Position numbers and translations under genes: made by a program
From: Pandoraea terrigena
GTDB lineage: Bacteria; Pseudomonadota; Gammaproteobacteria; Burkholderiales; Burkholderiaceae
Assembly: GCF_902459705.1 (NCBI RefSeq)
Contig: NZ_CABPRU010000001.1
Coordinates: 806,001 to 870,000 of the forward strand
Length of the DNA: 64,000 nt
Direction of reading: 5' to 3'
Part shown: positions 36,091 through 45,516 of the stretch, piece by piece
Layout of the letters: each line of letters opens with the position of its first letter
How positions within the stretch are numbered: the first letter of the stretch is position 1
Notes under the pieces: generated by a model
Told to the model about the DNA's origin: nothing
The model's input: only the letters and a program-made list of their open reading frames with translations
Database searches by the model: none

Positions 36091-36161
36091 GTCGAATGGC
36101 GGAAACTGGCCGGAAACGGTCATGCTCGAGAGGCAGTTTTCGACCCTTCTCCGCCGTCGGA
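36091..36161. repeat. Dispersed intergenic repeat, copy D
   Basis: Has GTCGAATGGC and a following ACTGGCCGGAAACGGTC block (core 36107-36119) as in copy C, then TTTTCGACCCTTCT as in copy B and GTCGGACAG at the end. It abuts the LysR remnant. Confidence 0.6.
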
Positions 36162-36322
36162 CAGTTATTTGCGAGCGTCTCTACCACGCTCGATTACGAT
36201 CGTTCGTGGAGACATTTTCTGGACAGTGATCCGAAGTATTTGCTTCTACCCTCGATCGAAACACGTCAACTTGATCGGTCTCGCCCCGCGGCGGTGCATC
36301 AATACTCGAACCCACGCAACTG

Positions 36323-36691
36323 TTAGAGCGCCAATGTCTCGTTGGTATCGACCGCATTGAGCAGTCTCGCAACGACTTCTCGCGTTTCACTGAGTTCGCG
36401 CAGCCGAGCGTCGAGCTTTTCGACTTCACCGCGCAGCAACGCGCGCGCCTCTGCGCATGGATGAAACACCGGTTTCTCACCGAGTACACAAGGCAGCAAA
36501 AGCCGGATACTGCTGATCTTCAAACCTGCCGCGGTGAGCATGCGGATGCGCTGTGCGGCGTTCACTTCGTCGGAACCGTAATCGCGGTAGCCCGAATCGG
36601 TCCTCTTCGGATTGAGGAGACCTTCGTTCTCGTAATACCGCAGCATCCGCTCACTGACGCCGGTGCGGCGAGCCAGTTCTCCGATACGCAT
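36323..36691 (-). CDS. MerR-family regulator
   Basis: 122 aa. The N-terminal winged helix is MRIGELARRTGVSERMLRYY, followed by the YENEGLL-type wing and a coiled-coil dimerisation helix (residues about 80-110). Two Cys (LLPCVLG and FHPCAEA) occur in a common one-component layout of the family, not the Hg/Cu site of metal sensors. Divergent from a dehalogenase-like gene with a typical MerR operator between them. Confidence 0.9.
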   Translation of the reverse strand: MRIGELARRTGVSERMLRYYENEGLLNPKRTDSGYRDYGSDEVNAAQRIRMLTAAGLKISSIRLLLPCVLGEKPVFHPCAEARALLRGEVEKLDARLRELSETREVVARLLNAVDTNETLAL

Positions 36692-36712
36692 GACATCCCC
36701 CGAAAGACACGC

Positions 36713-36743
36713 TTGACCTTGACAGCGATGTCAAAGTTTAACC
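36713..36743 (+). promoter_or_regulatory. MerR-type promoter with palindromic operator
   Basis: TTGACC (36713-36718) and TTAACC (36738-36743) are separated by 19 bp, the over-long spacer typical of MerR targets. Between them lies the palindrome CTTGACAGCGATGTCAAAG. It directs transcription towards the hydrolase gene at 36796. The -10 match is imperfect, so exact boundaries may shift by a base. Confidence 0.65.
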
Positions 36744-36795
36744 TCTTTCGACCGCGCGGATTTCCCGCCGGTCCGTTCGTCAAGAGACCCTCAAT

Positions 36796-37716
36796 ATGAC
36801 ACCATCCAATGACACGTTTGACGGAACGTTTCCATTTTCGCCGCGCTTCAGCGATGTTGCCGGCTTTCGCATGCATTACGTTGACGAAGGGCCTGCCGAC
36901 GGCGCGGTCGTCCTGTGCATTCACGGGGAACCGACGTGGGGCTACCTGTTTCGTGATCTGATCAAGGCGCTCGCGGGCGACTACCGTGTGATCGCGCCCG
37001 ACCACATGGGATTCGGCAAGAGCGAGACGCCGGAACATCGCACGTACTGGCTACAGGATCATATCGACAACCTTGAAAAGCTCGTGCTTGCGCTGGATTT
37101 AGACGACATCACTCTCGTCATGCACGACTTCGGCGGCCCCGTTGGCATGGGACTCGCCGCACGCCATCCGGGCCGCATTCGCCGAGTCGTCAGCACGAAC
37201 GGCCCGACGCCGTTTGGTCAAAGCACGTTATTCGACCGGCTGAATGCGAATGCCGCGGTCTCGCCATGGTTCCAGTGGATTCTCCGCTCCGATTCGCAAG
37301 GCCGTCTCGAACCCGTGCTGGACGAACTCGGCTTCAATATCCTGAGTGTCTTGAAGCTTAACGGCTTCGAAAACCACGCGCGTATCGACGATACGTGGCT
37401 GCGCGCCTACGGCTCGCGCTTCGCTCTGCCGACCGACAGTGCCGGCGCGATTGGCTGGGCAAAGGGCTTCGCGATCGGGGCACATCGTTTCGAAGTGCCA
37501 GACGCGCTAGCACTCGACTCGATCCGTTCAAAGCCAGCGCTTGCCATCTGGGGCGAGGCCGATCGGACGCTGGCAGCTGAACACTTTCTTCCGCTGTTCA
37601 GCGAGATCTTTCCCATGGCGCCGGTTCACCGACTCGCCGGAGTCGGCCATTACAGCTTCGAGGATGCGCCGCAAGAGATCACCGAACTGATTGCCGCGTT
37701 CATGAAGACCCACTAA
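36796..37716 (+). CDS. Haloalkane dehalogenase-like alpha/beta hydrolase
   Basis: 306 aa, cytoplasmic. HGEPTWGYLFRDL (residues 43-55) matches the subfamily I dehalogenase oxyanion/halide segment, the nucleophile is D111 in MHDFGGPVGMG, the acid is in WGEADRTL and the base is the His of AGVGHYSF. Dehalogenases carry Trp just after the nucleophile as halide ligand; here it is Phe (F112). So it may be a dehalogenase with altered halide binding or an esterase/epoxide hydrolase relative. Controlled by the divergent MerR protein through its operator. Confidence 0.82.
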   Translation: MTPSNDTFDGTFPFSPRFSDVAGFRMHYVDEGPADGAVVLCIHGEPTWGYLFRDLIKALAGDYRVIAPDHMGFGKSETPEHRTYWLQDHIDNLEKLVLALDLDDITLVMHDFGGPVGMGLAARHPGRIRRVVSTNGPTPFGQSTLFDRLNANAAVSPWFQWILRSDSQGRLEPVLDELGFNILSVLKLNGFENHARIDDTWLRAYGSRFALPTDSAGAIGWAKGFAIGAHRFEVPDALALDSIRSKPALAIWGEADRTLAAEHFLPLFSEIFPMAPVHRLAGVGHYSFEDAPQEITELIAAFMKTH

Positions 37717-37764
37717 CTCGCACTTGGCCGGCCCGCAAAACCGGCCTGGTGTGTCCGGAGTCGA

Positions 37765-38157
37765 TCATTTCAATTTTTCCCCGCAGCCTGGCGCGGATTG
37801 AGCGTCGCTATCGCGGAGTGCGCCCACGGAGGTGGCGATGGATTGCGCGTCAGCAACGCAGAGGATCGCAGCAACGACGACCGACCCGATGCCCTTTCCC
37901 TGGTGTTCTGGAATAACGTACAGATGTTCAAGCATCAGATGGTCGTCAGTCAGCCGCGTTTGTACGAACCCGACTGTGGCGCCGTCGACCACAATGAACT
38001 TGCACAACGCCGGATCGAAGGATGAAAGGAAGCGATCCCGAGCTCTTTTCGGGTCGAAGCGTCCGATGCGCTCCAAGTTCTCCTTCATTGCGTCAATGCG
38101 CATTTGAACCCGCGCTTCAACGTCGCTGTGCGTAGTGCTTGTGAAGGCCACGTTCAC
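37765..38157 (-). CDS. GNAT-family N-acetyltransferase, possibly C-terminally shortened
   Basis: 130 aa. The acetyl-CoA-binding motif A is LYVIPEHQGKGIGSVVVAAI (Q-x-x-G-x-G). After it the expected TSVGALRDSDA segment is present, but the usual final strand (FYxxxGF) is missing and the protein ends in a polar tail (SAPGCGEKLK). This suggests a late frameshift or a divergent end. Convergent with the dehalogenase-like gene. Substrate unknown. Confidence 0.72.
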   Translation of the reverse strand: MNVAFTSTTHSDVEARVQMRIDAMKENLERIGRFDPKRARDRFLSSFDPALCKFIVVDGATVGFVQTRLTDDHLMLEHLYVIPEHQGKGIGSVVVAAILCVADAQSIATSVGALRDSDAQSAPGCGEKLK

Positions 38158-38209
38158 CGGTCATGCCACGTTAATGTTGTGTCGTTGTGTGAAGCATGCA
38201 GGGCAACGA

Positions 38210-39094
38210 CTATGCCAATCGAAGATTCCATAACACATCAAGTACGTGTTGCGTGGAACGCTCAATGTACCCCGCGCGATGGGCAATGCCGAGCCGACGC
38301 CACAACGCCGGCTTCAGCGGGCGCATGACAATGCGCTTGTCCGGTAATGGGGCAGTTGCCTCATGGGGTAACAGCGCGGCGCCGTATCCTGCCGCGACCA
38401 GACTCTTGATGGCGTCGTTGTAGTTAAGCTCGATGCGAGGCACCGGTTGATGCCCCTTGGTTGCGAACCACTCCGCAGTCAGGTGTGAAAGACGCGTTGT
38501 TGCGTCGTTGAGGATGAGCGGTTGGGCAGCGAGCCATTCAGGTGTGACGCGGGCTGGGCACTGCCAATGTGCCGGCACAAAGGCCATCACGGGGTCGCGC
38601 CTCCAAGGCGTGATCACGAGTCCAGCCTCCGGGGGCTGAGGCAGTGCGACCAGCCCGACGTCCAGCCTCCCATCCACCAGTCCCGACAACGTTTCCTGTG
38701 ACGTGAGCACTGCAACCTGGATGTCGATGGCGGGGTGGTGCTGGCGCAGCACCTCAAGCGCTTGCGGTAGTAGGTGCGCGATCGCGCCAGTCGATGCACC
38801 CAGCCGCGCGCGTCCTTCGAGTCCTTGCACCTGGCGTTGAATGTCCGCTAACGCCTGCTCCGCATCGGCCAGCAGCCGACGCGCGCGCTCCACCAGCACC
38901 TCTCCTATCGCCGACGGCCTGACATGTCCGCGCTTTCGCGATAGCAGTGGCGCCCCAATGCGGTCTTCAAGTTCACTGATGTGCAGGCTAACCGTTGGCG
39001 GTGCCAAGTGCAGTGCACGTGCCGCGTCGGCAAATGAGCCGCGATCTGCAATGGCTACAAGGGTGCGCAAGCGGTCCAGGCTGATTTCTCGCAT
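38210..39094 (-). CDS. LysR-family regulator, divergent from argC-like gene
   Basis: 294 aa from the ATG at 39094; a TTG at 39112 is another possible start. The winged helix is LDRLRTLVAIADRGSFADAA with PPTVSLHISELEDRIGAP, followed by a LysR effector domain. It faces argC and lysE-like genes across about 136 bp, and LysR proteins such as ArgP control LysE-type exporters, so regulation of that pair is likely. Confidence 0.87.
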   Translation of the reverse strand: MREISLDRLRTLVAIADRGSFADAARALHLAPPTVSLHISELEDRIGAPLLSRKRGHVRPSAIGEVLVERARRLLADAEQALADIQRQVQGLEGRARLGASTGAIAHLLPQALEVLRQHHPAIDIQVAVLTSQETLSGLVDGRLDVGLVALPQPPEAGLVITPWRRDPVMAFVPAHWQCPARVTPEWLAAQPLILNDATTRLSHLTAEWFATKGHQPVPRIELNYNDAIKSLVAAGYGAALLPHEATAPLPDKRIVMRPLKPALWRRLGIAHRAGYIERSTQHVLDVLWNLRLA

Positions 39095-39230
39095 GTCGAT
39101 GTCTGGATTCAAAAAAACTGAATGATCACGTTGTGAAATTCAACTTTCGTTATTCTAGCTGTCCACGGAATATAGGGGCTCGTTCCCGTTTTTGCTTCTT
39201 ACAATTCAAAGTCAACGGAGTATTTCACGT

Positions 39231-40160
39231 ATGAGCCCTCCCGTTGTATTCATCGACGGCGATCAAGGTACCACCGGGTTGCTAATCCAGGAACGGCTGC
39301 GTAGCCGGACCGACATCAGAGTGACGACGCTTGCTGGTGCGGAGCGCAAAGATTTGCGGCGTCGCGCAGAATTCATCAACGCGTGCGACATCGCGATCCT
39401 CTGTTTGCCGGATGCCGCGGCGCGCGAGGCCGTGGCCGCAATTGTCAATCCTGCGGTTCGGGTCATCGACGCCAGCTCCGCGCACCGTACTCATCCGGAC
39501 TGGATCTACGGATTCCCGGAGATGGCGCCGGGGCAGGCCGAGCGAATTGCAAGCGCACGCCGGGTTACCAACCCCGGTTGCTACCCGACCGGTGCGCTTG
39601 GCTTGCTGGGCCCGTTGGTGCAGGCCGGGCTCATTCCGCGCGATTACCCGATCAGCATTCATGCGGTATCCGGCTACTCCGGGCGCGGACGGGCGGGCGT
39701 GGAGGAATACGAGGGGGCGGGAGCCGCCAACGCGCCTTTGTACCAGGTCTATGGCCTGAAACTCGCGCACAAGCACGCGCCGGAGATCCAGCAGCACGCC
39801 GGGCTCGCGCAGCGTCCCATTTTTGTTCCGGCATACGGCGCGTTCCGTCAGGGCATCGTGCTGACGGTGCCCCTGGCGGTGCGGCTGCTGGCGCCCGGTG
39901 TGGGCGGCGCCGCGCTACACGCCTTGCTTGCAGGCCACTATGCTGACGCGACTCACGTGCGCGTCTTGCCGCTGCACGAATCGAGCGCCGTGGAACACCT
40001 GGATCCACAAGTCCTGAACGGTACGAACGACATGCACTTAAGCGTGTTTCATAACGGGGACGACGGACAAGTCTTGCTAACAGCCGTTTTCGATAATCTT
40101 GGCAAAGGCGCATCCGGCGCTGCGGTTCAGAACCTGAACCTGATGCTCGCGTCGCAATAA
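39231..40160 (+). CDS. argC: N-acetyl-gamma-glutamyl-phosphate reductase, short type
   Basis: NADPH-dependent reduction in arginine biosynthesis; 309 aa, the short class 2 ArgC. The N-terminus [19 protein letters not shown] is the class 2 cofactor loop, the catalytic Cys is in [14 protein letters not shown], and [16 protein letters not shown] follows. CGGAG lies 10 nt upstream of the ATG at 39231. The pairing with a LysE exporter and LysR regulator, not with other arg genes, suggests a second argC copy with a special role. Confidence 0.9.
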   Translation: MSPPVVFIDGDQGTTGLLIQERLRSRTDIRVTTLAGAERKDLRRRAEFINACDIAILCLPDAAAREAVAAIVNPAVRVIDASSAHRTHPDWIYGFPEMAPGQAERIASARRVTNPGCYPTGALGLLGPLVQAGLIPRDYPISIHAVSGYSGRGRAGVEEYEGAGAANAPLYQVYGLKLAHKHAPEIQQHAGLAQRPIFVPAYGAFRQGIVLTVPLAVRLLAPGVGGAALHALLAGHYADATHVRVLPLHESSAVEHLDPQVLNGTNDMHLSVFHNGDDGQVLLTAVFDNLGKGASGAAVQNLNLMLASQ

Positions 40161-40426
40161 TTGTCGCTGGCTTGGAATGACGTTCGGCCACGAACAGATG
40201 TGCCAACGATGGTTGCCGCATCTGTTTGTGGCCGTCCAACGGCAAACCGTCATCGGTCGATGTGCAGGGGGGCTGATCCGCCGCCTCGTCGTTCGCCATA
40301 TGGTCAACTACGAAGCGCGCTGCGCTCGCGCAGGCCAAGCTGCGCGACCTCCCGCGACGTGAGGCCCCCGCGACTGTGCCAAAATGCGTGCTTGCACGTC
40401 CGATTTCCAGTTCCAAGGAGTCCACG

Positions 40427-41065
40427 ATGACCGCATTGGCTGCCGTTTTCGCCGTTCTCGTCGCGCTGTGGTTAGGCGCCATGATCCCGGGACCAAGTTT
40501 CGTACTCGTCGCGCGCAACGCCATCGGCCTGTCTCGTCGTGATGGGCTGGCGACTGCGCTAGGAATGGGCGTGGGGGGTATTTTCTTCGGCGGCGTCGCA
40601 CTCGCCGGGCTCTACACCCTTTTGCAGTCCGTCGAATGGCTCTATATCGGCCTAAAACTCGCGGGCGGTGCGTATCTAATTTACGTTGCGTCGAAAATAT
40701 GGCGTGGTGCTGGCAGTCCGATCACCGTCGATGACACTTTTGTAACCCTGTCTGGCAGTGTACGCAAATCGTTCTGGATTGGCCTGAGCACTCAGCTGAG
40801 CAATCCCAAGACAGCCATCTGGTACGGCAGTATCTTTGCCGCATTGCTCCCGCAGCATCCGCCGCTCTGGTGCTATTTCGTGCTGCCGCCCCTGGTGTTT
40901 GCGGTCGAATGCGGCTGGTACACGATCGTTGCGCTCTGCTTTTCGAGCAAGGGCCCACGCGAAGTGTATCTGCGAGCAAAGAAATGGGTCGATCGGGTTG
41001 CTGCCGTCGCCATTGCAGCGCTCGGACTGCGATTAATTCTTAACGCGTCCAAGTCTGGCATCTGA
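40427..41065 (+). CDS. LysE/RhtB-family amino acid exporter
   Basis: 212 aa with six hydrophobic segments, usual for the family. The N-terminal mark is GAMIPGPSFVLVARNAIGLS, with the mid-protein STQLSNPKTAIWYGS signature. AAGGAG lies 6 nt before the ATG at 40427. The 266-base gap from argC has no convincing gene, so co-transcription is possible but not certain. Likely exports a basic amino acid or homoserine-type compound. Confidence 0.88.
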   Translation: MTALAAVFAVLVALWLGAMIPGPSFVLVARNAIGLSRRDGLATALGMGVGGIFFGGVALAGLYTLLQSVEWLYIGLKLAGGAYLIYVASKIWRGAGSPITVDDTFVTLSGSVRKSFWIGLSTQLSNPKTAIWYGSIFAALLPQHPPLWCYFVLPPLVFAVECGWYTIVALCFSSKGPREVYLRAKKWVDRVAAVAIAALGLRLILNASKSGI

Positions 41066-41252
41066 CATTGTTTGATGGCATATGCCGTCGACTTGCTTCC
41101 GCGCGAATCAACGGAATCCAAGGTTGCATGAGCGCGGTCGTTGCTGAAACCAGCATTCGGGTCTGTATGACCTGCCGCGTCGCAGCCTCGCGGGCGCGCC
41201 GTCGTCTTACAGCAAAAGATGCCGTGAAAGCACCTCGCCTCCGGTGTTGTCG

Positions 41253-42965
41253 TCAGCGCTTCTCGTTCATTTCAGGTTCAAGCGACTGCACGCATTTATC
41301 GACGCTCAACTCCCACAGTGCGCTACGCGGCAGCGTCGCGTCGGACGCCCGCTCGAGCGCGGTCAGCGCGCGCGGCTTAAGCCGCACCAGAAGCAGCTGC
41401 TGTCCACGTGAGGCCAATTCGGCAGAGAATATGCGCAGTGCTTCGATTGCCGAACTATCGACATCGGGCGTTTCCTCGAGGCTCAGTATCACCGTCTGCA
41501 CTGGCGTGGACTGCCCTCGCAGCATCAAGCGTACCTTGCTGAGCACGCGTTCGGCATTGGCGAAGAAGAGCGGTACCTCCGGCCGCACGATCGTGATGCC
41601 GGGGATCGGTGACGCATCCATGTGTGCGGAGATATCGACGAAATCGTGGCTGTCTCTTAGGCGCCCGAGCACCGAGACAGCCGGCTCCGACAAATTGCGC
41701 AGCGCGAGGATAAGGCTCACCCCGATGGAGACCAGCAAGCCGTGGAGCACGCCAAACACGAGCACGGCAAGCAGCGCCGCTATCACGACCAGTCTGTCGC
41801 GTCGCCACGTCCAGTACGGCTTGAATATGTTCGGGTGCAGTGAGTGACTGACCGCGTAAATGACTATCGCAGCGAGCACCGGCTCAGGCGTGCGGGATAA
41901 CTGCTGGAGCATCATCAGGACGATCAGCGCGATGACCGCCGCCGCACACAAACCCGCGAGTCGGGTCTGCGCGCCGGCGGCTTCATTGGCGGACGTGGCC
42001 GAGTAGCCCGCACCCACCGGCATCCCGTGCAGTAATCCTGAGACAAGATTCGCGCTGCCAAGCGCCACCAGGTCCCGGTTCGCCGAGACGATATCGCCAT
42101 GCCTTAGCGCGAAGCTGCGGATCGACCCATACGATTCCGCATAGAGAATCAGCATCAGCGCAAATGCGAGTTCTGCGGTTTGCAGCCACTGTGAGCGGTC
42201 GAACCTGGGCAGGCCGAAAGTCATACTGTGCAGATCGATCAGGCCGACGGTTCCAACGCCATGTCCCTGCCAGTCGACCCAGTACCCCGATGCGATCCCG
42301 AGCACCATGACAGCCAGCGTCGCCGGCATGCGGGCACTTCGCCCCAGCCCGAAAAGGATGCCCAGCGCGGACACGCCAAGTGCGACGCCATACCAATTCC
42401 AACTGGGGGCCTGGTGGACAAGATCGAAGGCGATTCGCAGCGTATCGCTGTAATGCGATTGCACGCCGAGGATCGTTGGCAGTTGTTTGATGGCAATTGT
42501 CAGCGCCAGGCCGAACGCAAAACCGCGCAAGACGGGCTTCGAGATAAAGTCCGACATAGCGCCCAATCGTGCCGCGCCGGCCAACAGGAAAAGGATGCCG
42601 GTCGCGGCGACGAGGGCGGCGGCGTATGCGACCTGCGCGCCGACGCCCCCGGCGCTGGCCCCCACGGTGGCGGCAAGCACCGCTGCTGACGAGGAGGTTC
42701 CCGACACGATCGCGAATCGACTACTGCCCGCCAACGCATAGACGACAAGACCTGTGAGCAGTGCAATCAGGCCCGCCTGCGGTGGCAGCCCAGCGATATT
42801 CGCATAGGCAATGGCCTCAGGCAGCAAGAGTCCTGCTATCGAAACGCCTGCGAGTATGTCGCGCGCAATGCGAACCTTTCGCGGTGGAGGCGGCTCGGAC
42901 GAACTCGTGTAACTTGACGGATTCTGAAGCTGTACGGCGGCGGCGTGTCCGGTATCGATAGTCAT
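41253..42965 (-). CDS. SulP-family anion transporter with STAS domain
   Basis: 570 aa. About 12 TM segments follow a soluble N-terminus; the SulP signature is seen at residues about 45-70 (LAGVSIAGLLLPEAIAYANI). The C-terminal STAS domain (about residues 440-560) contains TVILSLEETPDVDSSAIEAL. The start at 42965 is chosen over a frame start at 43016, whose extra 17 residues are not family-like. Transports sulfate, bicarbonate or dicarboxylates; a role with the carbonic anhydrase 6 kb away is only a thought. Confidence 0.88.
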   Translation of the reverse strand: MTIDTGHAAAVQLQNPSSYTSSSEPPPPRKVRIARDILAGVSIAGLLLPEAIAYANIAGLPPQAGLIALLTGLVVYALAGSSRFAIVSGTSSSAAVLAATVGASAGGVGAQVAYAAALVAATGILFLLAGAARLGAMSDFISKPVLRGFAFGLALTIAIKQLPTILGVQSHYSDTLRIAFDLVHQAPSWNWYGVALGVSALGILFGLGRSARMPATLAVMVLGIASGYWVDWQGHGVGTVGLIDLHSMTFGLPRFDRSQWLQTAELAFALMLILYAESYGSIRSFALRHGDIVSANRDLVALGSANLVSGLLHGMPVGAGYSATSANEAAGAQTRLAGLCAAAVIALIVLMMLQQLSRTPEPVLAAIVIYAVSHSLHPNIFKPYWTWRRDRLVVIAALLAVLVFGVLHGLLVSIGVSLILALRNLSEPAVSVLGRLRDSHDFVDISAHMDASPIPGITIVRPEVPLFFANAERVLSKVRLMLRGQSTPVQTVILSLEETPDVDSSAIEALRIFSAELASRGQQLLLVRLKPRALTALERASDATLPRSALWELSVDKCVQSLEPEMNEKR

Positions 42966-43317
42966 ATCCAGAGGCGTTATCGAATATACGGCGGTTGATA
43001 ACCGTCGAGGCGTCACAAACGGAGACGCTATTATCTCTGGATTTTTTCGGTACGAGATTCCTCGTGCTTATTACGGCTCTCGTGAGTTTAGGTTTCCGGA
43101 TTGCAGGCGTGCGTCGGCTGAGTGAACCCGACGCGCTAGTGGCGGTGTCGGAGTGCTTGCGACCGGCCGTAGTTTCCCGATAGCAGACGTCGCACGCCAC
43201 GCGTCGAACGCGTGCATCCGCGACGAGTTCAGGCGGATAGTCGCCCCCCTTCACCACGGCGCAGTGACGAGAGGGGGGCGAAGCATTACGCCCGGCACCC
43301 ACGCGCGGGCGAGCAGA
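42966..43317. other. Gap without a recognised gene
   Basis: 352 bases between the starts/ends of the SulP and MFS genes. It holds upstream DNA of the SulP gene, including an AT-rich patch near 43025-43075, and short biased open frames only. No RNA gene or terminator was recognised. Confidence 0.5.
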
Positions 43318-44691
43318 TCAGGTCGAGACAGTCTCCAATTGAATCCCCCTCGTTTCAATGCCGAAGAACCAGACGCACGCGGCGGCAATGCCGAAACAAA
43401 TCGCTCCGAACAGAAACACGGCGTCGCTCGTCGACCACGTGACGATTGCCCCCACGAGGGTCGGGCCCAGCAACGCGCCGATCCGACCGCAGAACGAGGC
43501 GTATCCGCATCCCGTGGCGCGCGCTCTCGAGGGAAACAGTTCCGGCGTATACGCGTAGAGGACCGCCCACATACCGAATGCGAAGAATTGCATGCTCGCG
43601 CCCGCTGCATAACTCGACCACTGGGCGGCTCCCGCCTGCAACACCTGGCCGAAAACGTACGTGGCGAACGCGCCGCCAACGAGGGTGCTGACACATGTTA
43701 GCTTTCGCCCGAGCCGTTCGACCGCCCACGCCGCGACAAGGAAGCCGGGAATGCCGCCGAGCGAAATGCAGACCGTGAACAGAACGGACTGAGTCACCGC
43801 GACCCCGCGCGCCTGCTGCAGCGCGCCAAGCCATGTGTTCAAACCGTAGAATCCAAGCAGCGCAAAGAACCAGAGCGCGCCGACGACCAGTGCGCGAACG
43901 CGGTAGCTTTCCGACCAGATGACACGCATGCCGCGTTCTTCACGCGGACCCTCCGCGGCGGTCGGCGAAATCGACGGCAACGCATGCAAGTGAAGGCGGC
44001 GCATTACCGACTGCTCTACACGTGCCACAACGGCATCAGCCTCGGCATACCGCGCCTGCGACTCCAGCCAACGCGGCGACTCCGGTACATAGCGGCGAAC
44101 GACAAACAGGAACAACGCGGGAACGGCCTCCAGGGCGAACAGGACGCGCCAGCCGTGGTGGGCCAGCACAAAGTAGGAAAGCAGTCCGGCACTGATGAAG
44201 GCGATTGGCCAATTCCCGTCCATCAAAGCCAGATATTTGCCTCGCTTGTCTGTGGGAATGAACTCCGAGAGCAAGGTTTGCGCGAGCGGCAACTCCATCC
44301 CCATGCCGATACCGAGCAATAACCGAAAGGCGCTCAACTCGACCGGCCCCGATGCGGTGGCACACAGCACGCTGCCCAGCCCCCAGACCACCATGCTGAT
44401 CTGAAACACTGGCTTTCGTCCGAATCGGTCTGCAGCAATGCCCGAGCAGATTGCGCCGATCGCCATACCGACGAAGCTCGCACTCCCGATCATCCCGGCC
44501 TGCACATTGGTGAGCGCGAAGTCCGCCTTGATCGACCCGAGCACGAACGTCATCGTGGCCAGATCGATGTTGTCGAAGAAGAACGCCAGCGCTATGACAA
44601 GAAACAGCCATCGGTGATACCCGCAGACGGGCAGTCGCTCCAGGCGTTGGGCTGCCGTGACGCGGCCGATTTCAATCGATTGCATTTTCAT
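43318..44691 (-). CDS. MFS metabolite:H+ symporter
   Basis: 457 aa with 12 TM segments. The intracellular loop 2-3 motif is GIAADRFGRKPVF and its partner in loop 8-9 is WAVERLGRKLTCVS; FFFDNIDLATMTFVL marks the aromatic-acid/sugar symporter side of the superfamily. The start at 44691 has GGAGG nearby; a second Met two codons on is equally possible. It precedes no gene on its strand within 300 bases; the flavoprotein/RidA/AraC genes upstream share its direction, so an aromatic or organic acid uptake role with them is plausible. Confidence 0.85.
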   Translation of the reverse strand: MKMQSIEIGRVTAAQRLERLPVCGYHRWLFLVIALAFFFDNIDLATMTFVLGSIKADFALTNVQAGMIGSASFVGMAIGAICSGIAADRFGRKPVFQISMVVWGLGSVLCATASGPVELSAFRLLLGIGMGMELPLAQTLLSEFIPTDKRGKYLALMDGNWPIAFISAGLLSYFVLAHHGWRVLFALEAVPALFLFVVRRYVPESPRWLESQARYAEADAVVARVEQSVMRRLHLHALPSISPTAAEGPREERGMRVIWSESYRVRALVVGALWFFALLGFYGLNTWLGALQQARGVAVTQSVLFTVCISLGGIPGFLVAAWAVERLGRKLTCVSTLVGGAFATYVFGQVLQAGAAQWSSYAAGASMQFFAFGMWAVLYAYTPELFPSRARATGCGYASFCGRIGALLGPTLVGAIVTWSTSDAVFLFGAICFGIAAACVWFFGIETRGIQLETVST

Positions 44692-44895
44692 TCAACCTCC
44701 TCCGTTTTGACCTATTCCGCTGAATATGTCGGTACCGGGAGTCGGTACTGACATTCACCAATGTCGGCCGCCAAAACTAGTGAGGCGCGCGGGGAAATGT
44801 CGCATGCAATCGGAGTTACGCCAAGATGGGAAGCGGCGGGATCACGCGACGCAACGCAAGCGGTGGCGCTCGTGCCAATGCGTCTTCCCTAGCGA

Positions 44896-45516
44896 TCATT
44901 TCGTGCGACGGAAGCGATGAGGATCGAACGCTCCGTCAGGGAGGCCCGACACAGACGCCCCTCGCTCGAACGGATAGCGAAGGTAAGGCGCTTGCGGCTG
45001 ACCCGGCGGCGAATACTGCCCGTCTGCGAGAATGCGCTTCTTCGCGCTGAGGCGTTCGATCTGACATCGAATGGCCACGATCTGATTCGCTGCGCCCGGT
45101 TCGATAGCGGTGTAGTCGTTCTCCGGGCGAAATTTTCCCAACGCTTCGTTCTGATGTGCGATCACGTCCTGCGTTTGCATGCGGGTCGAAGCCTTGCATC
45201 GCGCGATAACGCTGTAGTACTCAAGACTCGTGTTCTGCCCTTTGGGCGCTTTGAGTAACGCGATGGGTCGATCGATCACGATGACGATGTGTGGATCTTC
45301 CTGGATCAGTCGGGAAAATTTTCCGAAGCGCGAACAGTGAATCAGGAAGGCGTCGCCAGTGAACGTAAAACTCTGTGGTACCACGTAGGGAAAAGGCGTG
45401 TCATTCACGGCTACACGACAGATCAGCTCGTCTCGCAAGAACGCTTCGATGGCTGGCCAATCGGTCCACGCCAGGTCGGTCCGGCGCATGACGTTATCGA
45501 GGTACTCAGGCGTCAT
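44896..45516 (-). CDS. Pyridoxamine 5'-phosphate oxidase-like flavin-binding protein
   Basis: 206 aa with the split-barrel flavin fold. It shows EAFLRDELICRVAVNDTPFP, PYVVPQSFTFTGDAFLIHCS and SRFGKFSRLI, the usual strands and FMN phosphate region of this family. The ATG at 45516 is chosen from AAGGAGA 8 nt upstream. Likely a flavin- or F420-type reductase or nitroimidazole-resistance-like protein. It overlaps the end of a small gene by 11 bases and follows a RidA gene in the same direction. Confidence 0.82.
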   Translation of the reverse strand: MTPEYLDNVMRRTDLAWTDWPAIEAFLRDELICRVAVNDTPFPYVVPQSFTFTGDAFLIHCSRFGKFSRLIQEDPHIVIVIDRPIALLKAPKGQNTSLEYYSVIARCKASTRMQTQDVIAHQNEALGKFRPENDYTAIEPGAANQIVAIRCQIERLSAKKRILADGQYSPPGQPQAPYLRYPFERGASVSGLPDGAFDPHRFRRTK

